The notes: generated by a model from the sequence alone, not told the origin. Positions 52,860 to 62,000 are shown, numbered from the stretch's first letter. The stretch: DNA of 64,000 bases from Thiohalomonas sp963783235 (GCA_963783235.1 CAWAMN010000002.1:1612001-1676000), one strand, 5' to 3'. Numbers and translations are program-made.

Positions 52860-53308
52860 ATGAAAGGCTTTTCCGATCATTTTTCCGGTGTGGCCGAGAG
52901 CTATTCCCGCTATCGGCCGAGCTACCCCGCTGACCTCTTCGGATACCTGGCGGCGCTGGCGCCTTCCCGAGAGAGGGCCTGGGATTGCGCCACAGGCTCC
53001 GGGCAAGCCGCCGTCGCGCTGTCGGAGCATTTCAAGTGCGTCGTTGCGACAGATGGGCACAGGCTGCAGAAATTGATGTGCCCGGCTTTCCGATGGAGAC
53101 GTACTGGGATTTGTCGCGGCTGCTTGGCTATTTCCAAAGCTGGTCTGCAACCAAACGCTTTGCCGACGCGACCGGGTATGACGCCATCGAAATGGTTCGT
53201 GCGGAACTGGAAGAGGCCTGGGGCGACCCGCACGCCAGCCGCCGCATCCGCTGGCCGCTTGCCCTCAGGGTGGGGCGTACCGATGACGCGGGACAGCCAA
53301 GGCGCTAG
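52860..53308 (+). pseudogene. class I SAM methyltransferase with internal deletion and frameshift
   Basis: 52860-53050 encodes the N-terminus and motif I: MKGFSDHFSGVAESYSRYRP, AWDCATGSGQAAVALSEHF, VVATD. The next part in the +2 frame, EIDVPGFPMETYWDLSRLLG to RRIRWPLALRVGR, is the C-terminal end of the same family. The middle third (motifs II-IV, about 90-100 residues) is missing. Not functional. Confidence 0.82.
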
Positions 53309-53345
53309 CTGACATCCAGTTGCGCATACATTGCAGTCACTCGAT

Positions 53346-54086
53346 TCATCTGCTCAAGGATCTTTCGGCGGCCCGTGCAACCAGGAGAGGGATGTACTCC
53401 CCCTCTTTCAGTTGAAAACTGGTCCGGAAGACGATCCACTGCCGCTCCACCTCGGCCAGGCCTTGATCGATTTCCGGGGTGTTCTCCGGCGCGGCGCGCA
53501 GATGGGCCAGTGCGCCCTCGAATTCATAGCGCGCCCGTTGCAGCTGTTCACTCAACTCAGCATCCTGCATGCCGCTACTCATCAGCATGTAAAGCTTTGC
53601 GATACGCTGGGAAAGCATTCGCTGGCGTCCCGCTGTATTCACGAGCCTGGCTTGGGCGGTACCGGAAATATCCTGGAGTTTCAGTACCACGTTGTGGGCG
53701 GCAGCGAGCAGTTCGCCATCGCTCTCCAGTAGGAGCGCCATTCCTTCCCGATTGACCGGACCGGTCGCGACAGGCTCGAAGTTACTCCACAGGCGGCGAA
53801 CCCTGGACAAGGCGGCGCGCACATCGTCGCCGGGCGCCTGCTGTTCGAGCACGTTCAGCTGTTCCCCGAAGAGAGACACCGCGTGCTTCAGTTGATTGCG
53901 CGATTCGCTCCGATCGACATTGATCACGAGTTGCGAATAGGCCTTCACGATTCGCTGTGTAAGCATGCGTTGAAGACCCGCCTGATCGATCATCTCCGAG
54001 AGCGAGGAGGCGGCGGCGGCTGGCGGAAGCATCAGAAGGACTGCCAGCGCATAGAAAAGGCTTTTCGACGTGAGTCGTCCGTTCAT
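53346..54086 (-). CDS. secreted protein with two PilJ-N (type IV pili methyl-accepting chemotaxis N-terminal) domains
   Basis: 246 aa from the ATG at 54086 (GAGGAATGGAAC upstream). Signal peptide FYALAVLLMLPPAAAA. Two related helical domains: LSEMIDQAGLQRMLTQRIVK and LVNTAGRQRMLSQRIAKLYM share the AGxQRMLxQRIxK motif of PilJ-N/NarX-like sensor domains. No membrane anchor after the signal peptide and no signalling domain, so it is a free periplasmic sensor-like protein. Ligand unknown. Confidence 0.85.
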   Translation of the reverse strand: MNGRLTSKSLFYALAVLLMLPPAAAASSLSEMIDQAGLQRMLTQRIVKAYSQLVINVDRSESRNQLKHAVSLFGEQLNVLEQQAPGDDVRAALSRVRRLWSNFEPVATGPVNREGMALLLESDGELLAAAHNVVLKLQDISGTAQARLVNTAGRQRMLSQRIAKLYMLMSSGMQDAELSEQLQRARYEFEGALAHLRAAPENTPEIDQGLAEVERQWIVFRTSFQLKEGEYIPLLVARAAERSLSR

Positions 54087-54468
54087 GTTCCATTCCTCTT
54101 CCTGGACACTGGTCTTGAACAGCCCGCAGGCTGGTAATGGCATATCGACTCAGCGGGTGATGAAGGCCGCACCACGGGAGCTCGGGTACCGATGCAAGCC
54201 GAAGGAGCTCTTTACGATGGGCCGGGATTTCCTGTCGGCGCGATCGTTGACTCAGCGGGTCGGAGAATCAAGCGCTCAATGGCACTACTACGAAAGTGGG
54301 AGAAAGAGGGGGGGGGGGAAGGGTTGCGGAGATGACGCGGGCCCTTACCGCCATAGAACCGATCGTCTAATCAGTTTGGAGCGCCAAAGAGGTGGGAGAA
54401 ATGAGAACCGCCGGGGTGACCTTTGGTAACGGCCCGCATTTCATCTCTCGCGTGGGGGCCACGCAAAA
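54087..54468. other. non-coding stretch
   Basis: No supportable gene on either strand. Contains a run of ten G at 54308-54317. Confidence 0.4.
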
Positions 54469-54496
54469 AGAAGAGCCAGCGTCCGCTGGCTCTTCT
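54469..54496 (-). terminator. strong rho-independent terminator
   Basis: AGAAGAGCCAGC pairs perfectly with GCTGGCTCTTCT around GTCC (12-bp stem), followed on the minus strand by TTTTT. It terminates the minus-strand gene fragment ending at 54516; a weaker T-tail exists on the plus strand. Confidence 0.85.
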
Positions 54497-54515
54497 CTGT
54501 TTTCAAATGCGCCTG

Positions 54516-54775
54516 TTACAGAGGATAGAAACGGAGCTTGATGTTATAGGCGCCGTTGTTTTCAAGAGTGGTAAGCAGGCCGACGAAATCGGCGATGTTG
54601 AACACCCATTCGTTCTCGTAGGTGCGGCAGGTGGCCGCGACGGTCGTGTAGGGGACACCGTTCGCATCCAACACCGGGCATTCCAGCGTTACGCCGTCGG
54701 CGCCAACGATTCCGACTTCGCTCGCCAGATCACAGCGATCGAAGGCGCCATCGCCGTCGGTTGCCTCCGAACATC
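54516..54775 (-). pseudogene. C-terminal fragment of an unknown secreted-type protein
   Basis: About 86 codons without a start: EATDGDGAFDRCDLASEVGI, then VTLECPVLDANGVPYTTVAA, TCRTYENEWVFNIADFVGLL and a C-terminal IKLRFYPL stop. The regular codon use and the strong terminator 19 bases later show that it is the end of a former gene. A stop precedes the fragment. No family recognised. Confidence 0.55.
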
Positions 54776-55164
54776 ACGGTGACTGGGCTAAAAGCAGAAA
54801 GATGAAAAATCAAAGGTGAGAGAAAGACGTCATTGCGTTAAGGAGGGCTCTGGTTTGGGACGGGTGGCTCGTAACTATGGGCCATGGAAAGCAGAGCAAG
54901 CTCTAGCAGGCTGTTGAAAAACACCCTCTCCAGAGGGAGAGGGCTGGGGTGAGGGGACTCAATAAAAGGTAAGTTACTGATTTTACCCCCCTCATCCTAA
55001 CCTTCTCCCTCAGGGAGAAGGGACAAAAAAACCTTTTTCAACAGCCTGCTGGTGGGCCATGCGGAGTGGATTGGCGACTATCTCCACCGGGCGGCCACGC
55101 CGGATGGTCGCTAATCGCTGGGGCGAACGGGCCAGTACCTTCAGCGCTGAGACGCCGCAGAGGT
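54776..55164. other. non-coding stretch containing the 146-bp inverted-repeat element
   Basis: Apart from the element at 54905-55050, no gene or regulatory site was recognised. Confidence 0.5.
54905..55050. repeat. 146-bp element with 17-bp perfect terminal inverted repeats
   Basis: AGCAGGCTGTTGAAAAA at 54905-54921 is exactly complemented at 55034-55050. The interior carries two CCCTCTCC/GGAGAGGG-type hairpins facing each other. Non-coding; MITE-like. Decayed relatives at 8299-8361 and 61830-61960. Confidence 0.8.
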
Positions 55165-55575
55165 TCAGGGCTGAATCCCGTGCACGCCCAGCCAGCGGCT
55201 ATCCAGTTCCCAACGCACCGCATCGATGCCGGGCTGACGCAAGACTATTGCCTTGGCTCGCTTCTGGTGCGCGGCCAAATCGATCTGCGCTTCCTGGAAA
55301 GCCTGGCTCTGCGCGCTCCTGCCGGCCACTGCCGGATAGAGAATTCCGAGGATCCGCGCAACCGGAACTTGCGATGAACGAGGCGTCGAGACGACGGCGG
55401 TTTGGCCCTCCACCCGGAAAACGCGAAAGCGGTACGGATAGACCGCCAATTCGGTATCTTGTGAAAGGGCGGCGTTCAATGCCGAAACCTGGGGGTCCTC
55501 GTAGAAGGCCCAGACAAGCCAGGCGAGTCCCACCGCAAGCAGGAACCCGGCGTATATCTTCGTTGCTCGATCCAT
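55165..55575 (-). CDS. single-pass membrane hypothetical protein
   Basis: 136 aa. An N-terminal membrane helix (IYAGFLLAVGLAWLVWAFYE) and a periplasmic alpha/beta domain (TELAVYPYRFRVFRVEGQTA, VVSTPRSSQVPVARILGILY). AAAGGTGA precedes the ATG. No family recognised. Confidence 0.7.
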   Translation of the reverse strand: MDRATKIYAGFLLAVGLAWLVWAFYEDPQVSALNAALSQDTELAVYPYRFRVFRVEGQTAVVSTPRSSQVPVARILGILYPAVAGRSAQSQAFQEAQIDLAAHQKRAKAIVLRQPGIDAVRWELDSRWLGVHGIQP

Positions 55576-55711
55576 TCACCTTTTCCCGCCACTTCGATCC
55601 CGCCACGATACGGTCGTGAGTGCGCGAAGTCATTGATGAACCGCAAGCGGCCCCAGATCGGACCTGATCGATAACAGGATTTCGACTAGCCGGAAATGCG
55701 ATAATGATTCG

Positions 55712-55990
55712 ATGTCATGCTCATCCTCCGAAATCGCCGTCACCTGCGATACCTGCAAGGCCAACTGCTGCCGGTTGCAGGTACTGCTGATAGGCGACAA
55801 CGATGTCCCCGAGGCGATGACGGATTGGACCGACTGGGGCGGACAGGTCATGCATCGGCGTGACGATGGCTGGTGCACGGCACTCGACCGCACAACCCTG
55901 CGTTGCACCATCTACGCCCAGCGTCCGCAGATCTGTCGCGATTTCGAAATGGGCGGGAGCGATTGCCTCGATGAACGAACATCAGGCTGA
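55712..55990 (+). CDS. YkgJ-family cysteine cluster protein
   Basis: 92 aa with the eight-cysteine pattern of YkgJ (CxxCxxxCC): VTCDTCKANCCRLQVLLIG, GWCTALDRTTLRCTIYAQRP and QICRDFEMGGSDC. These cysteines are thought to bind zinc or an Fe-S cluster. The last 9 bases overlap the end of the converging hybrid kinase gene. Confidence 0.88.
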   Translation: MSCSSSEIAVTCDTCKANCCRLQVLLIGDNDVPEAMTDWTDWGGQVMHRRDDGWCTALDRTTLRCTIYAQRPQICRDFEMGGSDCLDERTSG

Positions 55991-57754
55991 TTGGCGGCTT
56001 CCATCAGCCTCGACCTGTCTCTGACCGGCGACGTAGCAGTAGTGCCCCGCGACCGCGAGCAGGAGTTCCGTCTCCACCGGTTTGGAGAGAAAGTCGTTCA
56101 TGCCGGCATTCAGGCAGAGCTCGCGATCCTCCATGGAGGCGCTGGCGGTCAGTGCCACGATAGGGGTGTCCCGGCCGCGTCCCTCCTCACGCCATCGTCG
56201 GGTTAGCGTCGGTCCGTCCATGCCCGGCATCTGCACATCGGTCAGGACCAGCGCATACTCGGCCTTCGGCTTCGCCGCTAACGCCTGATAGGCATCTTTC
56301 GCCACATCCACCCGGTAACCGGCTTTTTCGAGAAGGGTGGCGATGGCCATGACATTGATGGGATTATCCTCGACCAGGAGAATGGGGCCCTTGAGCGCCG
56401 CCGTGGCACCTTCTGCCGCTTTACCGTGCTCTGGGTTCAGGGCCGCACGGATCGAGTCGGACGGACCTCTGACCGGTCGCTCGTCCGTTGTTTGCCAGGG
56501 GATCTCCAGTCGGAAGCAGGTTCCCACACCTTTTTGGCTGGTGACGCTGATAGTGCCGCCCATCAAATCGACCAGACGCTTGGCGATGGAGGTGCCAAGG
56601 CCCGTGCCTTGGTAGCGGCGAGACGGCGAGCCTTCGCCTTGGCGGAAGCGATCGAAGATCACCGCGAGTTGCGCTTCGCTCATACCAATGCCGGTATCTT
56701 CAATCTCCATTCGAACCCGCACCCAACCGGCCGCCTTCTCCACCGGGAACAGGCGAATAACGATCTCCCCGCGCTCGGTGAATTTCACCGCGTTTCCCAC
56801 CAGATTCAGGAGGATCTGACGAAATCGCAGATCGTCGCCCAAAACGGCGGCTGGAAAGCCGGGCGCCGTTTCACCCTGTAGCCGCAACCCCTTTTCCCGC
56901 GCCAAGGATTCCATGATGGCTTTCACATCGCCCACCACGGCCGCGGGACTGAAGGGTCGACGCGCAAGTTCAATGCAGCCGGCTTCGATGCGCGAAAAAT
57001 CGAGCAGGTCGTCGATGGTCCGGGACAGCGTACGGGTCGATGTTTTCAGGTTTCGCACATAGGCGCGCTGCTCGTCTGACAGATGAGTTCCCTGGAGCAG
57101 GGATGTGATGCCGACCACACCGACGAGCGGCGTACGCAGTTCATGGGTCATATTGGCGAGGAACTCGCTCTTGGCCCGGCTGGCGCTTTCGGCATCGCGG
57201 CGGGCCCGATGCAGCGCCTTCATGAGGCCACCGAGATAGAGCGGAAAAATTGCAAGAAACAGGCTGTACAAGGCCACGTGGATCAGGTGTTCGCGCCAGA
57301 CGCCCTGGAGGAGAAAAAGGCCGTTGAGCATGGCGATGCTCAGCAGCGTCGCCACCACCATTTGCCGGTGACCGAAACGCACCCCGTTCGTGATGCAAAT
57401 CCAGAGATAGAGAGGATAGAGCGGACTATGGGCCGAACCGCTCGCGGCGACCGCCAGCGTGGCGGTCGTGACATCGAAGACCACGCTCAAGTAGGGGCGC
57501 AGATTCGAGGTGGATGGATAGCGCCAGATATGGCCGAAAAACAGGGCGGACAGGCCAAAGAAGTAGGCAAAGAACGCCAAATAATGCGCCCGCGCCAGAT
57601 CGAAATAGCCGAGGGTCATGCCCAGCGGCAGTATGGCGGCGACCACTATACCGACCCCAAACCGCACGGCCGCGCCTTGCAGTTCGGTGTCATTGAGTAA
57701 TCGCTCTTTGAACGGCGACAAGAAGGCGAGTGCCTCGGCGGTTGGCTGAGCCAT
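55982..57754 (-). CDS. RpfC-like hybrid histidine kinase
   Basis: 590 aa. Five or six N-terminal membrane helices (about 25-185), then HisKA with the phospho-acceptor His (FLANMTHELRTPLVGVVGIT), an ATPase domain (LLNLVGNAVKFTERGEI, DTGIGMSEAQL, GTGLGTSIAK) and a C-terminal receiver (LTDVQMPGMDGPTLTRRWRE). The layout matches RpfC, the DSF quorum-signal sensor, but the C-terminal Hpt domain of RpfC is absent and no rpfF or rpfG is adjacent. Signal unknown. ATG 57754; a GTG one codon earlier. Confidence 0.9.
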   Translation of the reverse strand: MAQPTAEALAFLSPFKERLLNDTELQGAAVRFGVGIVVAAILPLGMTLGYFDLARAHYLAFFAYFFGLSALFFGHIWRYPSTSNLRPYLSVVFDVTTATLAVAASGSAHSPLYPLYLWICITNGVRFGHRQMVVATLLSIAMLNGLFLLQGVWREHLIHVALYSLFLAIFPLYLGGLMKALHRARRDAESASRAKSEFLANMTHELRTPLVGVVGITSLLQGTHLSDEQRAYVRNLKTSTRTLSRTIDDLLDFSRIEAGCIELARRPFSPAAVVGDVKAIMESLAREKGLRLQGETAPGFPAAVLGDDLRFRQILLNLVGNAVKFTERGEIVIRLFPVEKAAGWVRVRMEIEDTGIGMSEAQLAVIFDRFRQGEGSPSRRYQGTGLGTSIAKRLVDLMGGTISVTSQKGVGTCFRLEIPWQTTDERPVRGPSDSIRAALNPEHGKAAEGATAALKGPILLVEDNPINVMAIATLLEKAGYRVDVAKDAYQALAAKPKAEYALVLTDVQMPGMDGPTLTRRWREEGRGRDTPIVALTASASMEDRELCLNAGMNDFLSKPVETELLLAVAGHYCYVAGQRQVEADGSRQSA

Positions 57755-57828
57755 CACATAAGGGAGTCCGACAGGGTGCCCAACCTATTATACTGATTCC
57801 AAGGCTCCCTTGCGGGGGCGTCCGGATT

Positions 57829-58869
57829 TTACCGCAAGGGTGGCACCCACCAGGCATTTCCGGGAGTCAATACACGCAGTACGTCATCGGAGACGTTGTG
57901 CGCCTCACGCGCCCTCAACAGGTCTGTTACCGGCTCTCCGAAGTGGGTATCAGCGAGAGGGAAGGTATCGAAGTGAATGGCCATGCTGTGGCGTGCACCG
58001 ATAGCCTTATGGGCACGAACCGCTTCGTCCGGATTCATGTGGCCGTAGGACATGAACCAGCGCGGTTTGTAGTCGCCGATAGGCAGGAGAGCCAGTCGGA
58101 TGGGCTGGAAACGTTCGCCGGCATCCCGAAAGTAGCGCCCTTCGCCCCACCCCGAGTCACCGACAAAATAGATATTTCCGTCCAGTGTCTTCAGCAGATA
58201 AGAGGCCCAAAGGGCCCGGTTTCTATCCATCAGGTTACGCGCCGACCAGTGGAACATCGAGGCCAGGCGCAGGCTCACCTCGCTGGAGAGGGCGATCTCG
58301 TCTTCCCAATCGTGGGCCTCTACGGAGATGTCCGAATGCTCCCGGTGAATGATCGCATCATTGCCCAGAGGCACGATGATGCGCGGCTGATCACGCGCCC
58401 ATAGCCGCTTTAGCGACGCGAGGTCCAGGTGGTCGTAATGATTGTGGCTCACCAGCACGACATCGATCGGGGGAAGGTCATCGAAGGCAACGCCGGGTGG
58501 AGTGACCCGCCGGGGACCAATCCAACCGAGGGGGCTGGCACGCTCCGACCAGACGGGATCGGTCAGGATATTCAGGCCGCGGGTCTGAATGAGCAGTGTG
58601 ACATGCCCGACAAAACTGACCCGCAGGCCTTCGCCCTCGACCCGTTCAGGAGGCCGATCGGGGGTGATGTCGGCCGAATCCGGCCACTTCGGCGGCTCAC
58701 GGGTAAAGCGCCAGCGCAACAGATCCCAGACTCCGATATCACGCGGCGGACCGGCATTGAAAAAATGCTTACCGTCGAAGTGGTCGGATTCGGGGCCGCT
58801 GTAGTAAGAATTTGCACACCCGGTCATCGTCATCAGCAGCAATACCCACCCAAGTACGATCAGTTTCAT
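57829..58869 (-). CDS. MBL-fold metallohydrolase lipoprotein (NAPE-PLD/UlaG-like)
   Basis: 346 aa from the ATG at 58869. Lipoprotein signal VLLLMTMTGC. The metallo-beta-lactamase core has VVLVSHNHYDHLDLASLKRL (HxHxDH), FVGDSGWGEGRYF and IHFDTFPLADTHFGEP with later ligands; ILTDPVWSERASPLGWIGPR is typical of the NAPE-PLD/lactonase-like group. An envelope phosphodiesterase or lactonase is likely; the substrate is unknown. Confidence 0.88.
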   Translation of the reverse strand: MKLIVLGWVLLLMTMTGCANSYYSGPESDHFDGKHFFNAGPPRDIGVWDLLRWRFTREPPKWPDSADITPDRPPERVEGEGLRVSFVGHVTLLIQTRGLNILTDPVWSERASPLGWIGPRRVTPPGVAFDDLPPIDVVLVSHNHYDHLDLASLKRLWARDQPRIIVPLGNDAIIHREHSDISVEAHDWEDEIALSSEVSLRLASMFHWSARNLMDRNRALWASYLLKTLDGNIYFVGDSGWGEGRYFRDAGERFQPIRLALLPIGDYKPRWFMSYGHMNPDEAVRAHKAIGARHSMAIHFDTFPLADTHFGEPVTDLLRAREAHNVSDDVLRVLTPGNAWWVPPLR

Positions 58870-58983
58870 TCTCCCACTCTGCATTACAGCGCCCGTCCGA
58901 TGCCCCATCAGGCAAGGGTTGACAGACCCTGATCAAATCCTAGTTTCTGGAGAAAATGGGGCAGCTTCCAGGAGGGATTGATT

Positions 58984-59547
58984 ATGGCAGCCGTACCATC
59001 ATCGGAACGCATCAAGGAGTGGCCAGAGGAATCCCGCGAGGCGGCCCAGCTCGTCCTTGAGAAGTACGGCGAGCCGGACGAGGTGACCGATACCCAGCTG
59101 ACGTGGCACCGCGTAGGTCCGTGGAAACGGATCGTCGCGACCAAAGAGTACTTCCGGCACAACTTCCCCGCCCCGCATATCGATGCGATTGAATCCGTCG
59201 TCGATTACCACGTGCCGGTGGATAAGTTCACGCCGCTGGCCGAGTTCGACGGCAGTGTGGTCGTCGAGCGTACGGCCGGCGAGGTGTCGGCCCGCTGCCA
59301 TGACGAGCAGGCCAACTTCCTGGCACTTAACCTGATGCACGACATCGTCATCGGCGCCAGGAGCGCCCGGGAGGCTCGGGAGTATTACGCCAAGGAGTTC
59401 GCCGATTTTCGGCGGAAGAAACCGACGCCCTATATGGAAGGGCTTCGCTTCCAGCCGGGAGATGGCGATGCCACGGATCCCGACAGCCGGGTTCTATCGG
59501 ATCAGGATCTGGAAGAAGCGGTGAAGGAAGGCCAGAAGCGGCACTGA
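58984..59547 (+). CDS. hypothetical protein
   Basis: 187 aa; GGAGGG lies seven bases before the ATG. Soluble, acidic. SSERIKEWPEESREAAQLVL, DTQLTWHRVGPWKRIVATKE and EQANFLALNLMHDIVIGARS form conserved-looking blocks but match no family I can name. No signal or membrane segment. Confidence 0.75.
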   Translation: MAAVPSSERIKEWPEESREAAQLVLEKYGEPDEVTDTQLTWHRVGPWKRIVATKEYFRHNFPAPHIDAIESVVDYHVPVDKFTPLAEFDGSVVVERTAGEVSARCHDEQANFLALNLMHDIVIGARSAREAREYYAKEFADFRRKKPTPYMEGLRFQPGDGDATDPDSRVLSDQDLEEAVKEGQKRH

Positions 59548-59564
59548 ATTGATTGCGATCACCC

Positions 59565-59700
59565 CCAGCCTGGCCCTCCCCCACAGGGGGAGGGAATTGG
59601 CTTCCTGAGCCTCCCCACAGGGGGGGAATGGCTTCCCGGCCCTCTCCCACAGGGGGGAATGGCTTCCTTACCCTCCCCCGTGGGGAAGGAAGGCTTGGGA
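59565..59700. repeat. tandem GC-rich hairpin repeats, about 32-bp period
   Basis: Four imperfect units, each a short hairpin of the form CCCTCCCCCACAGGGGGAGGG followed by AATTGGCTTCC or a variant. They lie between the hypothetical gene and tusE, non-coding. Confidence 0.65.
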
Positions 59701-59764
59701 GAATCCGGGCCACGGTAGTCTTTCCAAGGGGTAATCGGAGCTGTTGCTCCGTGAGCCTTTGAGC

Positions 59765-60097
59765 TTAGCTGCAGCCTTTGGGGCGCGGCAGGCCGGCGAT
59801 CTTGTTCGCGGACTTGATCAGGCCATAGGGGAACAGGTCGTAGATGTACTTGCTGCTGCTGCGCTCGACTCCGTAGTTTTCCTTCATGATTTTGGAGAAC
59901 TTACGCGGTTCGGCCACGCTGCCGTGCTCCTGAAAATAGGCCCGGGCTTCGTTGATGATGTCCCAATGCTCTTCGGTCAGTTCAACGTTTTCGTTCTTGG
60001 CAATGCCATGAGCAACCTGTTCGTCCCATTCGTCCAGGTTTTCCAGCCATCCGGCTTCACTCAGGGCGACAACCTTGCCATCGATATCCAACTGCAT
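59765..60097 (-). CDS. tusE: TusE/DsrC-family sulfur relay protein
   Basis: 110 aa, the usual length. LDIDGKVVALSEAGWLENLD, WDIINEARAYFQEHGSVAEP and KIAGLPRPKGCS form the family's blocks. The C-terminal-arm cysteine (penultimate residue, GCS) is kept, but the second cysteine of true DsrC, expected 10 residues earlier, is Asn (SANKIAG). This points to a TusE-type sulfur carrier (tRNA 2-thiouridine) rather than a dissimilatory DsrC. Gene symbol inferred on that basis. GAGG precedes the ATG. Confidence 0.85.
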   Translation of the reverse strand: MQLDIDGKVVALSEAGWLENLDEWDEQVAHGIAKNENVELTEEHWDIINEARAYFQEHGSVAEPRKFSKIMKENYGVERSSSKYIYDLFPYGLIKSANKIAGLPRPKGCS

Positions 60098-60331
60098 GAT
60101 TTACCTCGTTGCTCGTGTAGGAGGGGCAAAAACACCCCGAAGGGAATCTGGTATCCAGCATAACACATATACCCTACTATTCGAGTCAATTAATCGCCGC
60201 ATGAAGCCGAGGGCTTATCGCTGGGGGTCGGAACCCGAGCTCTGCAAACCGGGTGAAGGGTGGCTAACCTCACGATGAAAGAGCCGGTACATACAGTGCT
60301 TCCGGGATCTCGGTAACGGCAGGAGGCCGAT

Positions 60332-60859
60332 GTGGAGCAGTACTTCTTCAGCAGCGGGGCGACGTTGCTGCGAACCGCGGTGATCGGGGTGCTGGCTTAC
60401 GTCAGTCTGGTCGTGCTTCTGCGTATTTCCGGTCGGCGAACCCTTTCCAAGATGAATGCCTTCGATTTCGTGGTCACCGTCGCACTGGGCTCCACGCTGG
60501 CTACCATTTTGCTCAACAAGAACGTGACCCTGGCTCAGGGGGCACTGGCGTTTGCGCTGCTGATCGGCGTCCAGTATGCGGTCACCTGGTCCAGTGTCCG
60601 GGCCCGCTGGGTCCGAGGTCTGGTCACGGGAGAACCCGCCCTTTTGCTTTATCGAGGGGCATTCCTGCAAATTGCACTGAAGTCGGCGAGGGTGACGGAG
60701 GATGAAGTGCGGGCGGCGGTACGGTCGGCCGGATTGGCGGCGCTGGATGACATTGAGGCCGTCGTTCTGGAGACCGACGGCTCATTCAGTGTAGTTCGAC
60801 GGGCCGAGGTCCCGGGAGAGTCGAGCCTGATCGGGGTCAAGCGGCCGGATCCGGAGTAA
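60332..60859 (+). CDS. DUF421 (YetF-type) membrane protein
   Basis: 175 aa. A GTG start follows AGGAGG by five bases. Membrane helices LLRTAVIGVLAYVSLVVLLR and FVVTVALGSTLATILLNKNV, LAQGALAFALLIGVQYAVTW; the soluble part (LLYRGAFLQIALKSARVTED, DDIEAVVLETDGSFSVVRR) is the DUF421/YetF C-terminal domain. Function unknown. Confidence 0.9.
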   Translation: MEQYFFSSGATLLRTAVIGVLAYVSLVVLLRISGRRTLSKMNAFDFVVTVALGSTLATILLNKNVTLAQGALAFALLIGVQYAVTWSSVRARWVRGLVTGEPALLLYRGAFLQIALKSARVTEDEVRAAVRSAGLAALDDIEAVVLETDGSFSVVRRAEVPGESSLIGVKRPDPE

Positions 60860-60902
60860 AAGGGAGTGAAACCCACGGCAACCTTTATTCAGTACCCTGA
60901 GG

Positions 60903-61064
60903 GTCAAGCCCGCGACGGTCGGGCAAATCGCCGACCAGGCCAGGCTCACGTCGAGCTACCTGGTCTTAATGGGGAGCTCAGGTGTCCTCGCGGCGGTCGC
61001 ATTCCTAGCCGATTCGGTTCCGCTGCTGGTCGGTTCGATGGTCATCGCGCCGGTACGCTGCTAA
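60903..61064 (+). pseudogene. DUF389 protein fragment
   Basis: About 53 codons: VKPATVGQIADQARLTSSYL, VLMGSSGVLAAVAFLADSVP, LLVGSMVIAPV then a stop. This is the first membrane-helix pair of DUF389 proteins (LxDSxxLLVGSMVIAPL). No start codon or further helices; a relic. Confidence 0.65.
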
Positions 61065-61103
61065 TCGTCCGTCCGGACAAGACGCAGTAAGCACCGCGAG
61101 AGA

Positions 61104-61667
61104 TTACGCGTTCCAATAACCCCGACTCCCCGCCACGCCCTGAGCGCCCGCCTCTATGGCCTTGCCCTCGTCACTGGCGCTGACGCCACCGAGCGCAAAA
61201 ACGGGCATCTTTACTTGAGCGGCAATCGCGTTTAACCCTTTCCAGCCCAGCGGCTCGATATCGGGATGCGCTTTAGTGAATTGGATCGGTGAAAGTACGG
61301 CAAAATCGACGTTGAGCGCCTCACCCTTTTGGAGTGCGTCCAAGGTGTGGCCCGAAACGGCAAGTAGATACGGCTCCGGCAAGGGTCGCTGGTTCGCCGA
61401 CTCCAGCGCCTTGCTATCGAGATGCAGGCCGTCGGCACCGAGTTGTTCCACCAGCGCCGGGGCACCGGTCAACAGCACCTTGCACTCATGCTGGTGCGCC
61501 AGCCCAACCACCTTTTCCGCCAGAGCCGCGTAAGCCTCCGGTTCCATCCCCTTTCCTTTTAGCTGCATAAGACGGGTCCCCGCTTGCAGACTGCGTGACA
61601 GGAGAGCCATAAATTCAGTTTCATCCCGTGGGGTGGGAGGGATGAGATAGTGCTTCGGTAGTTCCAT
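61104..61667 (-). CDS. ThiE/TenI-like thiamine phosphate synthase-fold protein
   Basis: 187 aa from the ATG at 61667. TIM barrel with HYLIPPTPRDETEFMALLSR, LMQLKGKGMEPEAYAALAEK, VEQLGADGLHLDSKAL, VSGHTLDALQKGEALNVDFA and the phosphate loop VFALGGVSASDEGKAIEAGA. Such a domain often forms the C-terminal half of a MutT-like nudix protein; here it stands alone. The pyrimidine-binding residues look incomplete, so true ThiE activity is doubtful. Confidence 0.82.
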   Translation of the reverse strand: MELPKHYLIPPTPRDETEFMALLSRSLQAGTRLMQLKGKGMEPEAYAALAEKVVGLAHQHECKVLLTGAPALVEQLGADGLHLDSKALESANQRPLPEPYLLAVSGHTLDALQKGEALNVDFAVLSPIQFTKAHPDIEPLGWKGLNAIAAQVKMPVFALGGVSASDEGKAIEAGAQGVAGSRGYWNA

Positions 61668-61829
61668 GAGAGGCGATTCGGCATCGTTCGGAGTGGTAAA
61701 TAGTTGAACCGATAACGTGGCATCAATCAATACCGACGCCCTTCGGTCAAGCGGGCTTAACACCTCGCGGGGAGCAGCGCTTGAGGGGCGAGGTAGAGGA
61801 AAAACCCAGACGTTCTAAACTGACGTACT

Positions 61830-61960
61830 AACAGGCTGTTGAAAAACTCCCTCTTTTTTACCGGGAGAGGGTCGGGTGAGGGGGTTCAATGCGGGATAAC
61901 TGCCTGATTTTTTATCCCCTCATGCTGGGGAGAAGGGACAAAACCCTTTTTCTAAACTCG
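61830..61960. repeat. decayed CAGGCTGTTGAAAAA-type element
   Basis: The left end AACAGGCTGTTGAAAAA is intact; the right end (CCCTTTTTCTAAACTCG) is eroded. The interior hairpins match those of the 54905-55050 element. Non-coding. Confidence 0.6.
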
Positions 61961-62000
61961 TAACCGCGTCAATTCCACTCAAGGATAGGGTGTACCTGCC

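Noticed and set aside
54308..54317. Run of ten G as a phase-variation tract.
   Set aside because: No gene or promoter lies close enough to be switched by slippage.
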